Made by a program: the position numbers and the translations under genes | In this document: positions 38,043 to 50,668 of the stretch, piece after piece | How the letters are laid out: each line of letters starts with the position of its first letter | Numbering within the stretch: position 1 is the first letter of the stretch | The notes under the pieces: model-generated | What the model was told of the DNA's origin: nothing | The model's input: the letters and a program-made list of their open reading frames with translations, nothing else | The model's database searches: none | Assembly: GCF_005239225.2 (NCBI RefSeq) | Contig: NC_133297.1 | Coordinates: 8,750,392-8,814,391, forward strand | DNA: 64,000 nt | Reading direction: 5' to 3' | From: Populus alba | Lineage: Eukaryota > Streptophyta > Magnoliopsida > Malpighiales > Salicaceae

Positions 38043-38605
38043 GTGTAAATAAAAAAGCTAATGAAAAAATTTAATTAAATAAATTGAAAATCATCTTTAC
38101 AAATAAATGAACAAAAAGTCATTAATTATAACTAATAATGAAATTAAACAAAACTAAAAGATATATATAGATTAAAATATTTAATATTTTATTTTATAAC
38201 ATGAGATGCAAGTTAACGTGCTCCCTACACTCTTACGCATTAACCTGCACTGAGCTAAAACACGCAACTGTTATTAAAATGATTAAACAAATAATTTAAC
38301 AAATGGTTCATAAATCTCAAATGGTTTTGACTTTCGCTAATAATCAGCCAAGGCCATCTACCCAAATATTGGCCTCCCTGTTCAAATGGGAAACACAGAG
38401 CAGCCCCCAGTTTCTTCTAGAGCATCTCCAACGTAAGACGTGGCATTGGAAACCTTATTTAAAATAGAGCTGTGCCAAAAAAGAGCATCTCCCTGTTCAA
38501 AAAGTACACGTATTGTTGTTATAAAAGACAATGTTAGAGACAATTTCTTACATTATTTTAATAATTCTACGAATTTATAGTATTTTTAAAACTCCTTTCT
38601 TATTA

Positions 38606-38775
38606 TTATTTTTTTTATTTACGTGGGTGTCCGGGTCAGCTTGCGCGCACTACGACTAATCTCACGACTCATTGAACATCCTGCAAACCCAGTGAACATG
38701 TAAGGTACCGCGAGGATGACAGGCGTGCACGATGAAGTTTGAACCCAGGATGCAGAGTAAAGAAACAAGTAACTT
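38606..38775 (-). mobile_element. tRNA-derived SINE, well preserved
   Basis: Read on the minus strand: a B-box-like GGGTTCAAACTTC near the 5' end, then a body ending GGTCAGC reversed as GCTGACCCGGACACCCACG, then an A-rich tail. Flanked by TTTCTTA-type repeats (38,597 and 38,777), consistent with a target-site duplication. The matching place in segmental copy A (about 26,553) lacks it. Family name not verified; it resembles SINEs reported in Salicaceae from memory. Confidence 0.65.
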
Positions 38776-39204
38776 TTCTTATATTTTTTTATCTTAGGTT
38801 GTGCTGTCAATAGAATAAAATATTGAGTAAACTTGAGAAATAATGTTGCCATCACATTACTAATTTACTAGCACAAAAAAAATAAACAATAGATTGTTTT
38901 AAGATAACTTTATTTATCCTTTCCTTATCTATAATTTCTTTAAGTTTATTTTTGTCAATAACTAACTGCAAGATAATATTTTTTATGTGTTGAAGATAAC
39001 TGTATTTCTGTAAGGGAAAATTTCAGTTCTGGATATATACTAGTTATGCTTCTGTTCAGCTTATATATGTTTGTTCAAGTTTACGTTTGCACAAACCTGA
39101 GAGGAAAAAAAGGAGTCTAAATCATGTGCACATATTTGTTATTTATATGAATATATTTATCTGGGTATAATTTATTTGTTTATGTGTGTGCGCACTATGT
39201 TTTT

Positions 39205-39395
39205 TTTATTTTATTTGTTTTTGTGTTTTAAAAATATTTTAAAAAAAATATTTTTTTTTTAAATTAATATTTTTTTGGGTATTTTCAGATCATTTTGATG
39301 CACTAATATCAAAAATAATTTTTAAAAAATAAAAAAATATTATTTTAATATATTTTTGAATGAAAAACAACCGCAATTACACTTCTAAACATCCT
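39205..39395 (-). repeat. Dispersed MITE-like element, inverted copy
   Basis: Begins with 'tttgtttttgtgttttaaaa' and ends AACCGCAATTACACTTC, the reverse complement of the ends of the copy at 23,945. The core 'gatcattttgatgcac' matches in reverse. Confidence 0.6.
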
Positions 39396-40774
39396 CTAAA
39401 TCTACCCTCTAAACCTATTAATGAGAATTTGCCTACACTAAAATGGGTTATAAGTTAACATCTCGCTTAACTCTCTATGTTTTATATATAGTTTTTTAGC
39501 ATATAAATTACTCGAATAAAAGATATATATATATATATATATAATATATATTATATATATATATATTCATGTGCACATATAATATGTTGGGTTAAAAGGT
39601 TATGAATAAATTAATATAAATGATGTATGTTTTTTAGTATATTTAACTGCTTTAAATATTTACAGACAATACATCAATCAGTTAAAACACCTATTTTTTT
39701 TATTCCATAGTACAATACAATACAACACAGCAAAATAATACCATTTGTCGGTATATCATAAGAGCTTATTTGATATTAGGATAATGGTTTTTGGTTACAT
39801 TATACATATTGATACTAAAATTATTTTTCCAGTTAGATAAAAAAATTAATAAGCTATAACATCGAAATTAAGAGAATCTGTGTGAAGATTATATTTCCAC
39901 TTTCTAATTTTTGAGTTGAACTTTAATTGAGAGGATTCGTAGCTCTGTTGCACAATCACAAGGTTTTTGTGCTAGCAAAGTTGCCTCCCTGAAGCATTTA
40001 GAGGTGCCTTGATAATAACAGTTTACAGATAAAAGATTTGTTTTTTTTTTTTTTTTTGTGAATTTAGATTTGAGTTTTGTGGTGGTAATATAATAGTTGT
40101 TGAAGGTTTATGTGGTTTTTAACTTTTAAATTAATAGGATTAGTTGATGTGCACGCAAGCTAGTTCAGATATCTATATTAATAAAAAAATATAAAATAAA
40201 AAGAAAAGAAAAGAAGAAGAAGTTGCCTCTCCTGCAAACTTTTGATGTTTAGCACCAATTTTACAATGAGATGAGGTTGGCGGTTCGCTGGTGAGAGGGA
40301 ACTCTCCAACATTCAATGACAACGAAATATTTAAAAAATAATATTATTTGTCAACCTATTTATATATATTAAAAAAAAATGCCGGCGCCTCCTTTTTAGT
40401 TTTATCAAAAATTATTTTTGGTCATTTTAGTTTTAAAATTACATCCAAAACTTTATTTTTATTTCATTTGAGTCTTAAAACTTGAAAGAGAAGAGAGAGT
40501 TGCTAGATTAAAAAAATAAGAGAAAAAATATTAAGTTTCAATCCATTGATAAAAGTTTGGGCTGATCCGTATTTGATTCAAGGTTGTGCCCAAAGCCCAC
40601 ATAGAATCCATACCTGTTCAAGGCTTGGACCATTACTTCTATCATTTAAAAAAAAAAAGAGATGCCTAAATTTCATCGACCCTCCTTTATTTCATAGTTA
40701 AAAAAAAAAAAAAACCACAAATTCAGAGTAAACGATTTATTGTTTTATTTTGTCAAATTTGCATTTGCAGGAAT

Positions 40775-42374
40775 TCAAATAACTTTCATCATTTGATCGA
40801 TGAATGGTTGGCGATGGACCTCTTCGACACACCATGTCATCAAACGGATGCCTTTCTTCGGCAAGGGCAGGGATCCAACAATGCCAACAGGAATAATGCT
40901 AGACCCTTGAATTGGAACAATGTGAACCGGAGGACCCCATCCATAATCCACCTGATTGAACCCTAATCTGCCCCATTCTGATATAAACAGTGTGGTGTAG
41001 ATTAGCGGTGGCGCAAACGGGTCCTCTCCATTTTTCATATCGTCACCCTTCAAATACTTGGAGAATTCTACTGGTAGATTACCCTTTGCTTCTTGTATTA
41101 GCTTTATCACCTCAACATTTGATGCCTGTGCTAGTGTCTCACTTGAAGTTGTGATTGTCACCGGGAAGAAACAGTTGCCATAGAATCCCTTAGGCAACGG
41201 AGGTTCCAAGAGCTGACGACAATTTGCAAAGAAAACAAGCTTGACCTCGGTATTTTGCTCGAAGTTGACAGCTAGAGTTCGGAATTTCCAAAATGTGGCC
41301 GCGACGGCTTCAAATGTGGAGCACATTTGACTGGTTGAATCATGAAATTCTGTCTTGACTTGTTTGATTTGATCAAGAGAAATGTCTATGTTGGCATGCT
41401 GTAGCCTGTAATTGGGCATTGCTGGTGGTAGTTTTGGCAAAGTATTCATCTTTTCTTGGTGAGGTGGGAGCGGACAAAAGTCTCTACACCACACCGGTGT
41501 GGTGCTTGGATGCTCAAGGCCTCTAGCATTCTCCCCGACAGCGTTGAGGAATTGCGCAGCACCAAGGCCATCACAGATAGCGTGGCAGAATATGAGTCCA
41601 ATCACAAAACCCCCACATTCAAATTGAGTAACCTGAAAAGGAAAAATTAGATAAACAATGGATACCTCAATTAGCACTCAGGTGTTCTATATTCCAACAA
41701 AACGCAAGTGTCTGTAATAAATGTTCTTGGCTATGAAGGACTTGTTACTTTTCCATCAACCTTAAAAATCAATATAACCTAATGTATCCAAGGTTTTTTT
41801 TCTTTTCTGCTGAAGGTCCTGTGTGGAAAGTAGTCCTCTCTCATCCTCTGAGTTCCTCCTACACGTTCACTTGTATTGAAAGTTTAAGTTCAACCTTCTG
41901 CTGTTCCTTGGAGACTCTGGCTTATCAATATCAAATGTACATGAATCTTAAGAGCCATACCTGCATTTGCACAAGAGGTTCTGTCCCTTCAGTTTCAGGA
42001 ACATAATCCGGAAGCAGATCATCATAGGGGATAGACATGACATTATCAAAGTAACCAACAGTGTCGAGAGTACAATTAGCTGATGCCTCAACGAACCACA
42101 CACCTTGTGCAGAACATTCGATTTGAAGCTGACCCTGGCTGGACTCTTTAAGCCATCCTGCAAGAGGGTAATACGGAACCAATGCCTTGGACAGGGCTTC
42201 TCTGATCACCTGTGCCGCTTCAGGACCGTGCCTAAACACGTGTAGTGTTCGAGCATTGCATCTTAGCACAGGCAATCTGTCAATGACTGAGAGATCAAGA
42301 ATGCCGGACGGTGTCCGCTCAAGCGGCCTAATCAGGCCTCGGCTTGATCTGATTACGGAGAAAGCCATGGCCAT
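40775..42374 (-). CDS. BAHD acyltransferase (HXXXD type)
   Basis: Acyl-CoA-dependent O- or N-acyltransferase of the BAHD family, normally cytosolic. Two exons, 42374-41961 and 41632-40775, split by one intron placed just before the catalytic motif as in most family members. 1272 nt, 423 residues, usual length. The catalytic HXXXD motif is HAICD at residues 155-159; the structural DFGWG motif is present as DYGWG at 367-371. A second Met lies two codons after the first. The N-terminus (FSVIRSSRGLIRPLERTPSG) and a mid-region like PAMPNYRLQHANIDIS recall the clade holding grass p-coumaroyl-CoA and poplar p-hydroxybenzoyl-CoA monolignol transferases. That clade is a guess from memory; a role with other alcohols or amines is equally possible. 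Confidence 0.9.
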
Positions 42375-44128
42375 ATGATTGCTGATAAGGAAGCTCTAAC
42401 AAGAACTGATGTACAATGTCATAACATAACCATTACCTTTTATACAAGGAGTTCTGAATAGATAAAAATATAATCTGCTTGGCTTTGAAGTCTAGTTTCG
42501 CTTTGACAGCAAGAGAAGATAGGTAGCATGCTTGGAACAGGATGTCTCACTGAACGCTCAGGGAATAAAGAAAGTCACTTGTGGTAGAAATATAGGAGAG
42601 GACGAGGAATGTCTAAAGGAACCCTCTCCCGTCTATTATTAGCTCGACCATTGTATTGAATGTTCAGGATTTTTCTGTTTATTTAATTCCAACTTGTATC
42701 TCTGCAGGGGGGAAACAGAAGAAAAGGGCATCACCAGCATTTCTTCCCGTTGAAAGCAGTCCAGATGCTCGAAATCAGTGCCAAGTGAATGATTTTTTTA
42801 ATATTTTTGGTGAAGTACGGTGCCTTTTTAAAGTTAAAGGTAGGGCAGAGAGGCTCCATGGATGAGTCTGGTTGCCTTTTAAGGAAAGGAAGGGACGGTA
42901 TCAGGAGTCTATTCCCTGAAAGTCACTATAAAATTAAAACCTCCTTGTCAAACGAGCAAAAATATTAGTATATAAAATACGACGAGATCTCCATCACGTC
43001 TCGAAACTTTAAGAATGATAAAATATGTTCGTCGAGTGTCGCTGGCTGGGACCTATGCAGACTCGATGAGGTAATGTCTCGATGATCTTTATAATTACAG
43101 TGTTGATAAGGAGAAGTACTTATTTTACTCTTGACCCCAAGTGGCCAAGGGGCCTACTTATTATAATATAATAAAATGAAGATTAAAGCGCTCAATCAAG
43201 AGTAATCCAATCTCAACTCTCATGAAGGTTGACAAAAAAAAGACTGCGTGTTTTGGTGCTTGTAGCTTGGTTCCAATACTTGGCTTCATGTTCTTGCTCT
43301 TATCAAACTCTCGTTGAATTTTCTACGTTGGAAGATACTTTTGCGTGTTGAGGTAGCCAATTTGTAGAACAAAGTAGAAGAAATATTGTAGTGACGCACG
43401 AGAGGACACAGTCCACCTCCACTTTCTTCCGTGGCTGCAATATCTCGTGAATGAGCTGTTTGAAAGTGAGTTCTAACTAATTTTTTAATAACGTTAAAAT
43501 TATTTTAAAATATTAAAAAAACTAAATTTTCTCAAAAATATTTTTGCAGAAAAATCAAACAATGCCGTATAAAGCGATCGATAGACGCCCTCTCCTTTCT
43601 CGTTAGTCAATGACTCCCCTTCTTTTCAAAAACAAAAATACAATATTTCACCAAAAAAAAAAAAAAAAGACTCCCCTTCTTCTTGCTGGTAAATATAATC
43701 GCCACATCAAATTCACAATACGTGTAAAACGAGGGAGACATGATTCAAATGCTCATCGGCAGATGCAGATCTTCATCGTTTTCCATGAGATCGGAGATGT
43801 AGTGGCATGCGCCGGCTTATTCACCAGTCAATGTCAAACCTGACGCCGAACCCACGCATAGCCAGCCATGACAAATTGAGAACCCAGCATCGATAAGAAA
43901 CATGACGTCTTCTCTTTGTCCATCTGCCTCCTGTAAGTGGGGTCATTGCCACCGTAAAATAGACTGCTCTCCAGTCATTATAGACTTGATAACCACAGGT
44001 TAGCCTTTCAGAAAGAAAAATGAAAATCCATTAGAAGTCTCCAACTCCTCGTCCAGCACTAACTCCCTCTCTCCTTGTCCAAAACAAAGTTACGAACCCC
44101 TTTTTCCTCTTCTTCTTCTTTTCTGGAG
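42375..44128. other. Intergenic region between divergent BAHD and TPK genes
   Basis: The two genes point away from each other, so this region holds both promoters. It is fairly rich in ordinary sequence with one short AT-rich repeat piece (43,480-43,560). No gene seen. The last 150 bp before the TPK start is CT-rich, like a 5'UTR. Confidence 0.5.
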
Positions 44129-46662
44129 ATGGAGAATGAGCCTTTTCTCGGCAACCAAACAAGTTACAAACCCAAACCCGTTGTCACTCTCACTCAGTCT
44201 CTTTCAACCCCAATACTATTCCCTGAAATCCAAGATGCCCCAAAAACACCATCCACTTCTCCTTCTCCTTCTCCTCCACTCGGACCTCCGAATACCCATT
44301 TCAAGAAACCCGGCACTCTTCACAGGTGCAAAACAGCTCCTGCTATGGTTGTCATGCGAGGGTTTCAACCAACAAAGCCCCAAATCCCTAAACCACAATC
44401 TGATTCTACCTCTATAATCAGGCAAGCCACTTTCTTGCTATCCATGTATCTGCTTCTTGGAGTTGTTATCTACTCTTTCAACACTGATCACTTCTCGGGT
44501 ATTGAGACTCACCCGGTTGTTGACGCTTTGTATTTCTGTATAGTCACTATGTGTACCATTGGTTATGGTGATATAACTCCTTTAACACCAGTGACAAAGG
44601 TCTTTGCTTGTGTGTTTGTGCTAGTTGGGTTTGGATTTATAGACATCTTGCTCAGTGGGCTAGTTAATTACGTTCTTGATTTGCAAGAAAGCATGATCTT
44701 GACTAGCATTGAAATGGGTAAAAATCGAAATCACGAAGGATTTTCAGCTACTGATTATATCTTTGATGTGAAAAAGGGAAGGATGAGGATAAGATTGAAG
44801 GTTGGATTGGCACTTGGTGTGGTGGTTCTGTGTATTGGAATTGGGACCTTGGTTTTGTACTTTTTGGAGGATCTTGATTGGATTGATTCGGTTTATTTGG
44901 CGGTTATGTCAGTTACGACTGTTGGGTATGGTGATAGGGCGTTTAAGACCTTGCCAGGGAGGTTGTTTGCAGCAATTTGGCTTTTGGTTTCGACATTAGC
45001 GGTAGCAAGGGCATTTCTTTATTTGGCAGAGGCTAGGATTGATAAGAGGCACAGGAGGATTACCAATTGGGTGTTGCATAGAGATATCACTGTGGAGGAT
45101 TTGCTTGCTGCGGATATGAACAATAACGGTTTCATTAGGTGCGGCTCTATATTGATCTCTTGCTTGTTCTTATCTGTCTAATTGCTTTTATTTCTGGATA
45201 GGTATAGCTCTTCTTGTTGGGAATTTTTTTTTAATTAATGATATGATAATTTAGGTAAAAACAAATCCTCAAAACATTAACTAGATGGGGGAGGAATTGT
45301 TGAAATATGTATTGTGGAGTATATAGAAATAGCTGATTAGTACCATGTGTGTGAACACGTAGATGGAGATAGCTTCTTACCTAAGAGAAAAAGTAATCCG
45401 CTTCTTACCAGAAGTTTAGTAGCCTATGCTTTGAATTGGGGGCAATGTGTGATAAGATGGAATCTGGATGAAATGCTGCTCTAGGAGATGGATATTGAAA
45501 GTTAATTAAACACTTCCTTCTTTTTCTGTGCTAACTATCCTCGATAATTACTCTCAGATTGTTGGGTGGGTTGAGCATTGTGTTGATGCGAATTTTAGAT
45601 AAGCAAATTCTAGTCAAACTGCTGATGTATTATGTTCCCAAACATTGAAACGCGGATCAAAAGTAATTAAAATCTTAAATTCCTCTTGTTTATGAGCCAA
45701 GTTAACCTGGTTCGTGCCTTCTAATTGTTAGTGACAGGCTCATGAATTGAAGACAGTGCGTGATGGGCTGTTGTCTTGTGAAGTAATTGCTCTATTGGAT
45801 TTGGAGACCTTTAGCATAGTTAGGATGGTTTAGCATATAGCATGTCACATTCTAAAACCTTTCTTGCTTATTTGCATGAAGTTCTTTTGAAACTTCAGCT
45901 AAATATGATGTGCTGCAAGACAATAATCTATGTCTCGTAGATTGCATGATCTCAGGAGACTCGATGGACTATGTTGCCAATAGGTTTCCTACTGAAATTG
46001 AAAACAACATAGGAGAGCAGGTTGTCTGATATTTATGACTCCATTAGTATTTAAAGATTATGGATTTAAGCGCGTAAGGTCACTCTTTGACTAGTTCTTC
46101 TCAAATAATAAGTTATATAGTATTCGGAGTAGTTAATCTTTAATTTCCTGGATAGATATTTTTTATCCAAATACTTTTGAGTTGAAAAGGCAAGGGCTCT
46201 TCATAGCTGCTCCAAGCCATCATGTTATGTGGAACATGTGTAGATCGAGATGCTGATATCAATCAACTCCTCTAAACTTCCTAATATCTTCCTTCTTTTG
46301 TTTCTCGATATCATTGCAGACGATGTAATTGATCTTTTTTTGGGGTTTTACAATGAATTCTCTTTATGGGAATCATAACATGTAATCTGGCACGCTGGAT
46401 AGAGCCTCTATTGATTCATTTTGTTTCTTTGTTTTTCACAGAAAATTAGATATGCAGTCTTTCAATCTAAGATAGGATCATGATTCATTTATTTTTCATC
46501 CTTTTTTTTTACAGTAAATCAGAGTACGTAATCTACAAGCTCAAAGAAATGGGAAAGATTGGCGAAAAAGATATATTGCAGATCTGCAATCAATTCAGCA
46601 AGCTTGACCCGAACAACGTGGGAAAGATAACTTTGCCTGATCTCTTGGAGAATCGATTGTGA
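44129..46662 (+). CDS. TPK5: Two-pore potassium channel, TPK5/TPK3 (KCO) type
   Basis: K+-selective channel with two pore domains, in plants usually in the vacuolar membrane (TPK3 also reported in thylakoids). Exons 44129-45138 and 46515-46662, joined with GT-AG; 1158 nt, 385 residues. Reading upstream of 44,129 has no ATG, so this ATG is the start. Features: 14-3-3 type site RCKTAP at 66-71, membrane helices near 98-116, 154-185, 222-246 and 276-300, selectivity filters TIGYGD (143-148) and TVGYGD (264-269), then two EF-hand-like segments (D329 onward; FSKLDPNNVGKITLPDLL near the C-terminus). The second EF-hand has degenerate ligand positions. The intron cuts EF-hand 1, as in Arabidopsis relatives. 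The overall match is closest to Arabidopsis TPK5 from memory; TPK3 is the alternative. Confidence 0.94.
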
Positions 46663-49600
46663 CAATTAATCACATAGATCAGTCTTTATTTTTTGTTTTC
46701 GACAGAAGACTTTGGAAATGCCCTTTTATTCTGGGAAGTGCAGGTAGGCAGAAATCTTGGCATCAAAGTTCACTGGTACACGTGTACATTCTATCTTCAA
46801 TAGTCCTAGCAAAAGATGCATTAGGTTGCCTGAAGCTGTTGAACAAGCAACTGTACAGTCATGGAGAGTGTAGATATCTTAGTACTTTGATTTTTGAAAT
46901 TGTAGTGATCTCAAAATTGAAAAGAAATAGAGAGAATTTGTTACAGGGACAAGTTTTTCACTCAAAATCTCAACCTCACACGGCAGTCTGGTCCCACTAT
47001 AGTAAGTCTTTTTTTATTTTATTTTGCTTGAATTTACTTATAACTATATATTTCGCTTACCAAATCACATTTTAACTTGACATCTGCAAGCGGAATTATC
47101 ACAAGCAATAAAACAAAATAGTACATAACATATTCATGAAAATTCTCAACCTTTTATTATTACCTCAACAAAGAAAATATATAATGCATTAATGTGTGTT
47201 GTGCACAAAACTTGTATGCTACATAGCAAAAGCTTTCATTGCTTTCAAACCTATTTAAATATAATATTGTGAAAGTTACAAAGCAAAGTTGTCATCCTTG
47301 TTTTTCATGACATAATAGGACAAGTTTTCCTCAATGTTCTCCATGGATATAGTTGAGCAATTATTGGACAGTTTCTTACATGTTTCCTTGAACTTAGTGA
47401 CCATATAGAATATTCTTAATCATGCCCCATGTTTGACAACCCATCACCATGACCAAACAATCCTCCTTCCATCTAGCTATAACTTAAAGCCATCGAAACT
47501 TCCAACAACTTTGCTGCAACTTTCTCCTACAAGCTGAATGTTTAACTGCCAGCCTTTAATGCCAGTCCTGTTGTATTTTGTGCCAGCTTAAATGGTCCAT
47601 TATCCAAGCCCCATATTCATGTCAAGCCTAGAACCTCATGGCTCGCATAAACCGTTGCATGCTACCTGCCGGGTTCGATGCTATCTGTGGAGGCTGACAC
47701 TGTCTTTTACTGTCGAATTCTCAGCAATAATTGAAAAACAAATATTAATATTCCTATAAAAATCCATAATATTATTTTCAGGAACATGAAAAAACTGAAT
47801 AATAATTATATATAATGTTAAAAAAATATAGTGCATGTAAATGTGAACCTAAAAAAAATAAAATTGGATCCAATAATTTATTTTATTTATTTATCGGTAC
47901 TTAAATTTGAGAAGAGAAAGAAAAACTCATCAGAAAATAAAAAAAGAGAAATAATTTTGTTACTTGGACATATTTTGGTTACATGAAAAGGTCAATTTTT
48001 GTGTTAACGGATTAAATTTGACAAGAAAAGTGCCATTAAGATTTTTTAAATCTTTATCTTACCTGAAAAAATAAATTGAATAGAAAGAATTTTTTTTTAT
48101 TTAATTTTTTTTAAACCAATTTATTGGTGTTTGGAGTTGAGAGTTTGGTTTATTGAGGTTTTGATGATGTCTCTAAAGATTTATTTTAAGTCAAAATGAG
48201 TTACAAAAGAGATTTTTAAGGCTAAAAACTCCAACCTAATTTTTTAGACACTGGAGTTTGGGCAATGAACGAGGTCTTTTTCATTTTTTTTTTCAATAAA
48301 AAGAAGGGTTTGGCCATTAAGAAAAAGAAAAGGAAAAAAATGGCCACTTGTGTTGGCTATGCCTTGTAGCCCACGCATATCCAACCTTTTATCTGTTAGG
48401 TCGAGCACTAAGCTTGGACTCCTTTGTATTTTTTTAAAATTTTTTAATTACAAAAACTAAAAGGGACTATAAAGGAAGACATATGAAGGTATGTGGGCCA
48501 AAAATAACTTCTTCTGTATGAATTTGAGATTTGTCGTGCAGTTTCTCTTTGTTTTATACATTAGCCCTTTTTTTTATATTTATAAAAAAGTAGTCATAAA
48601 AAAGAAGCAATTGGAAAAAAATGATGATGAAAAAAAAAAAATAAACTTATAAATATTGTGAACTAATATAATAAAATATCTAAGCATTTTAATATATTTT
48701 GTAGCTATAATTAATTAAGGTTGTGCAGACCAACAAGGATAGTGACAACTAAATTGATGGCTTGCACTGCGTTGTAGGTCATATCAATTTTTTTTTTAAA
48801 ATAAGAAAACAAAATACAGATACTATTGTTTTTCTAGTATAAGTTTTTAAAAAGCCATATAGGGATTGATTTATATGACTCGTTCAACTTAGTAAGTCTA
48901 AAAACAGCACTGATGACCAATGAAAATGTAGTTTGACTCAAAATAAATATTTAAGATGAGTTTTTTATATATAAATATTGATATGAAAAATATATTGAAT
49001 CAATTCAAATCAACCCGAGTTAATTTACCAATTTACATGTAAAGTTATGAAATCATAATAACCTCATAGAAAATAAATTAAAATAAATTATAAAACTAAA
49101 TTTTTAATAAATTTAATATGAAAGGATGAAATTAAAAAAAGACTTAATTAACAAAAGAAAAAAAAATAAAAATTAAATCAAGGATGTAATTAAAATTATA
49201 AAAAAAACACACACTAAAAAATGAAAATAAAAATACTAAAATGCATGGTATCTTGTGAATAGAAGTAAAATAAAATCTCCTCGTCTTTTTTGTTTAATAG
49301 GACTCTCATCTATGCGGCCCTATTTAGCCGTGACAAAAATACATCCTTTTTACGGGATTTTAAAAAAGGTGAAGATAATTTGATGATGCAAGCGCAATAA
49401 TACAGCTAAAGTGGTGGTCTTCCAGCTTGAACAGCAGCTGGTTAGTTTTTAAAAGAAATATTTATTTTTTTATTTAGAAATATATTAAAATAATATTTTT
49501 TATATCAATGATCGAAATAATTTAAAAATATTAAAAGTATATTAATTTTAAACAAAAAAAAAAATATCAAAATTTTTGAAAACACAAGTTATACCGCATT

Positions 49601-50177
49601 CCAAAGGATATCTTAATGTTCTCTCAGCTGGCCCTGGATTAGGCAGTGAACTGAATCTCCAGAAACCCCATGTCCAAACAAGAACCATCTCTTGTTTTTG
49701 GGACAGCTTCCATGCAAAACATTGTTGCTTTTGGACTGCGATAGGAAGAAAAAGGTCCTGATTGATGATCTACCAACACAATCAAAAAGAAAAAAAAAAA
49801 AAAAAGCAACATGGTCTGCTGCCTTCAATTAGGCCCATAATTAGATTAGAGGGTCCAGATCTGCACCCTTTAAACCGACGTAGGCCCAAATGTAAAGCCC
49901 ACAGACAGTGAAAACGAGGACTAAAATTGTCCTTTTATAGGTCAGCCACTCTTGTTTTTGGGAGTTTGCGTTTTCATCCTACTCTCCATTTACTTTTCAG
50001 AGAGAAAAAGAGAGAGATCCCCAAAAGTCCAATTCCTAACCCCAAACTTTCCAAACAATCCCAAACCACAGTTTTATTTCAATTCACCTCCTTCACCATC
50101 AAAACCCAAAACCCACCTTAATTCAAACCCTTAAACCCCCCCAAATCGTTAAATCTAGGGTTTCCTTTTCTTCTCCG
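46663..50177. other. Intergenic region between TPK and MUSTANG-type genes
   Basis: The first 400 bp is probably the TPK 3'UTR. AT-rich sequence dominates 47,750-49,600, including a retroelement-like unit related to the 6.3-kb tandem repeat (48,900-49,130, inverted) and a MITE-like piece at 49,445-49,575. From 49,920 it becomes the promoter and leader of the downstream gene, with telo-box-like TAGGGTTT motifs at 50,155 and 50,193. One small minus-strand frame (47,276-47,404) is listed separately. Confidence 0.55.
47276..47404 (-). other. Small open frame, 42 residues, unrecognised
   Basis: ATG at 47,404, stop at 47,276, in a stretch whose base composition is more even than its surroundings (47,280-47,720). 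The peptide is Lys/Asn/Glu-rich with two Cys and no recognised domain (begins MVTKFKETCKKLSNNC). It could be the last exon of a decayed gene or chance. Nothing upstream supports further exons. Confidence 0.15.
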
Positions 50178-50186
50178 ATGGAGTAA
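50178..50186 (+). promoter_or_regulatory. Minimal upstream ORF (Met-Glu-stop) in the leader of the MUSTANG-type gene
   Basis: ATG GAG TAA in the context CTCCGATGGAG, with G at +4. It lies in the likely first leader exon between two TAGGGTTT motifs. Whether it is in the mature transcript depends on the leader intron, whose acceptor is probably at 50,597-50,600 (GGACAG). Confidence 0.35.
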
Positions 50187-50668
50187 AAGCTAGGGTTTTT
50201 GTCTGCCTCTTGTAATCTTCGCTTCTGGATCAGTTTGTTTCTCTCTCTCTTTGCTTTCTCTTAATTGTTTTTCTTTCAAAGTTATTATCTTCCGGTACTA
50301 CATTGCTTTCATATATTGAATTTAGGTACTGTGAAACCCGTTCTTATATCTGCCTGCACTTTTTGTTTCATTGTTTGCAAGAAATAATTTTTTTTTTTTA
50401 ATTAACAATTGCTTAAAATGCTTACAGTTTGAATCTACTGGATACTTCTGTTTACAAAGGTCGCGAGTTGTTTAGATTTGTGCCTTTCAAATTTTATAAT
50501 TTTGTCACTGCCACCAATGTCTTGTTTATATATATTAATTGGATGTGCATTTTCCCTTTTCTAGTGGTTGATGGATTTTTTTTAATTTTTTTTGGACAGA
50601 TTGTTTTCTCTGGTTTTATTGAATTCGAACATTTGACTCTCGCTGCAAATAACTGGAAAGAAAAAGCC

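Larger units (their letters stand above)
27922..38990. repeat. Segmental duplication, copy B (contains ABCB gene 4)
   Basis: Direct-orientation match to about 14,960-26,775. Gene, introns and near flanks are almost identical. The far upstream part contains private insertions, about 1.6 kb at 35.7-37.3 kb and a SINE at 38.6 kb. It lacks the Harbinger-like element and one MITE-like copy of copy A. Confidence 0.85.
34395..40774. other. Intergenic region upstream of ABCB gene 4
   Basis: The first 600 bp is the near-identical leader/promoter flank shared with gene 3. Beyond it are AT-rich repeats, a local duplication at 36.1-36.8 kb, a hairpin with a TA-rich spacer at 37.07-37.32 kb, TA microsatellites (about 38,011-38,040 and 39,525-39,565) and a SINE at 38.6 kb. 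No gene seen. The part from 39,400 to 40,774 has no recognisable content. Confidence 0.6.

Noticed and set aside
44075..44128. Longer N-terminus for the TPK protein
   Set aside because: The apparent start at 44,075 is TTG; the first ATG in frame is 44,129.
50429..50668. Longer N-terminus for the MUSTANG-type protein from the in-frame ATG at 50,429 region
   Set aside because: The added part is hydrophobic and T-rich with a GGACAG acceptor at its end; it reads as intron or leader, and PB1 starts right at the 50,669 ATG.
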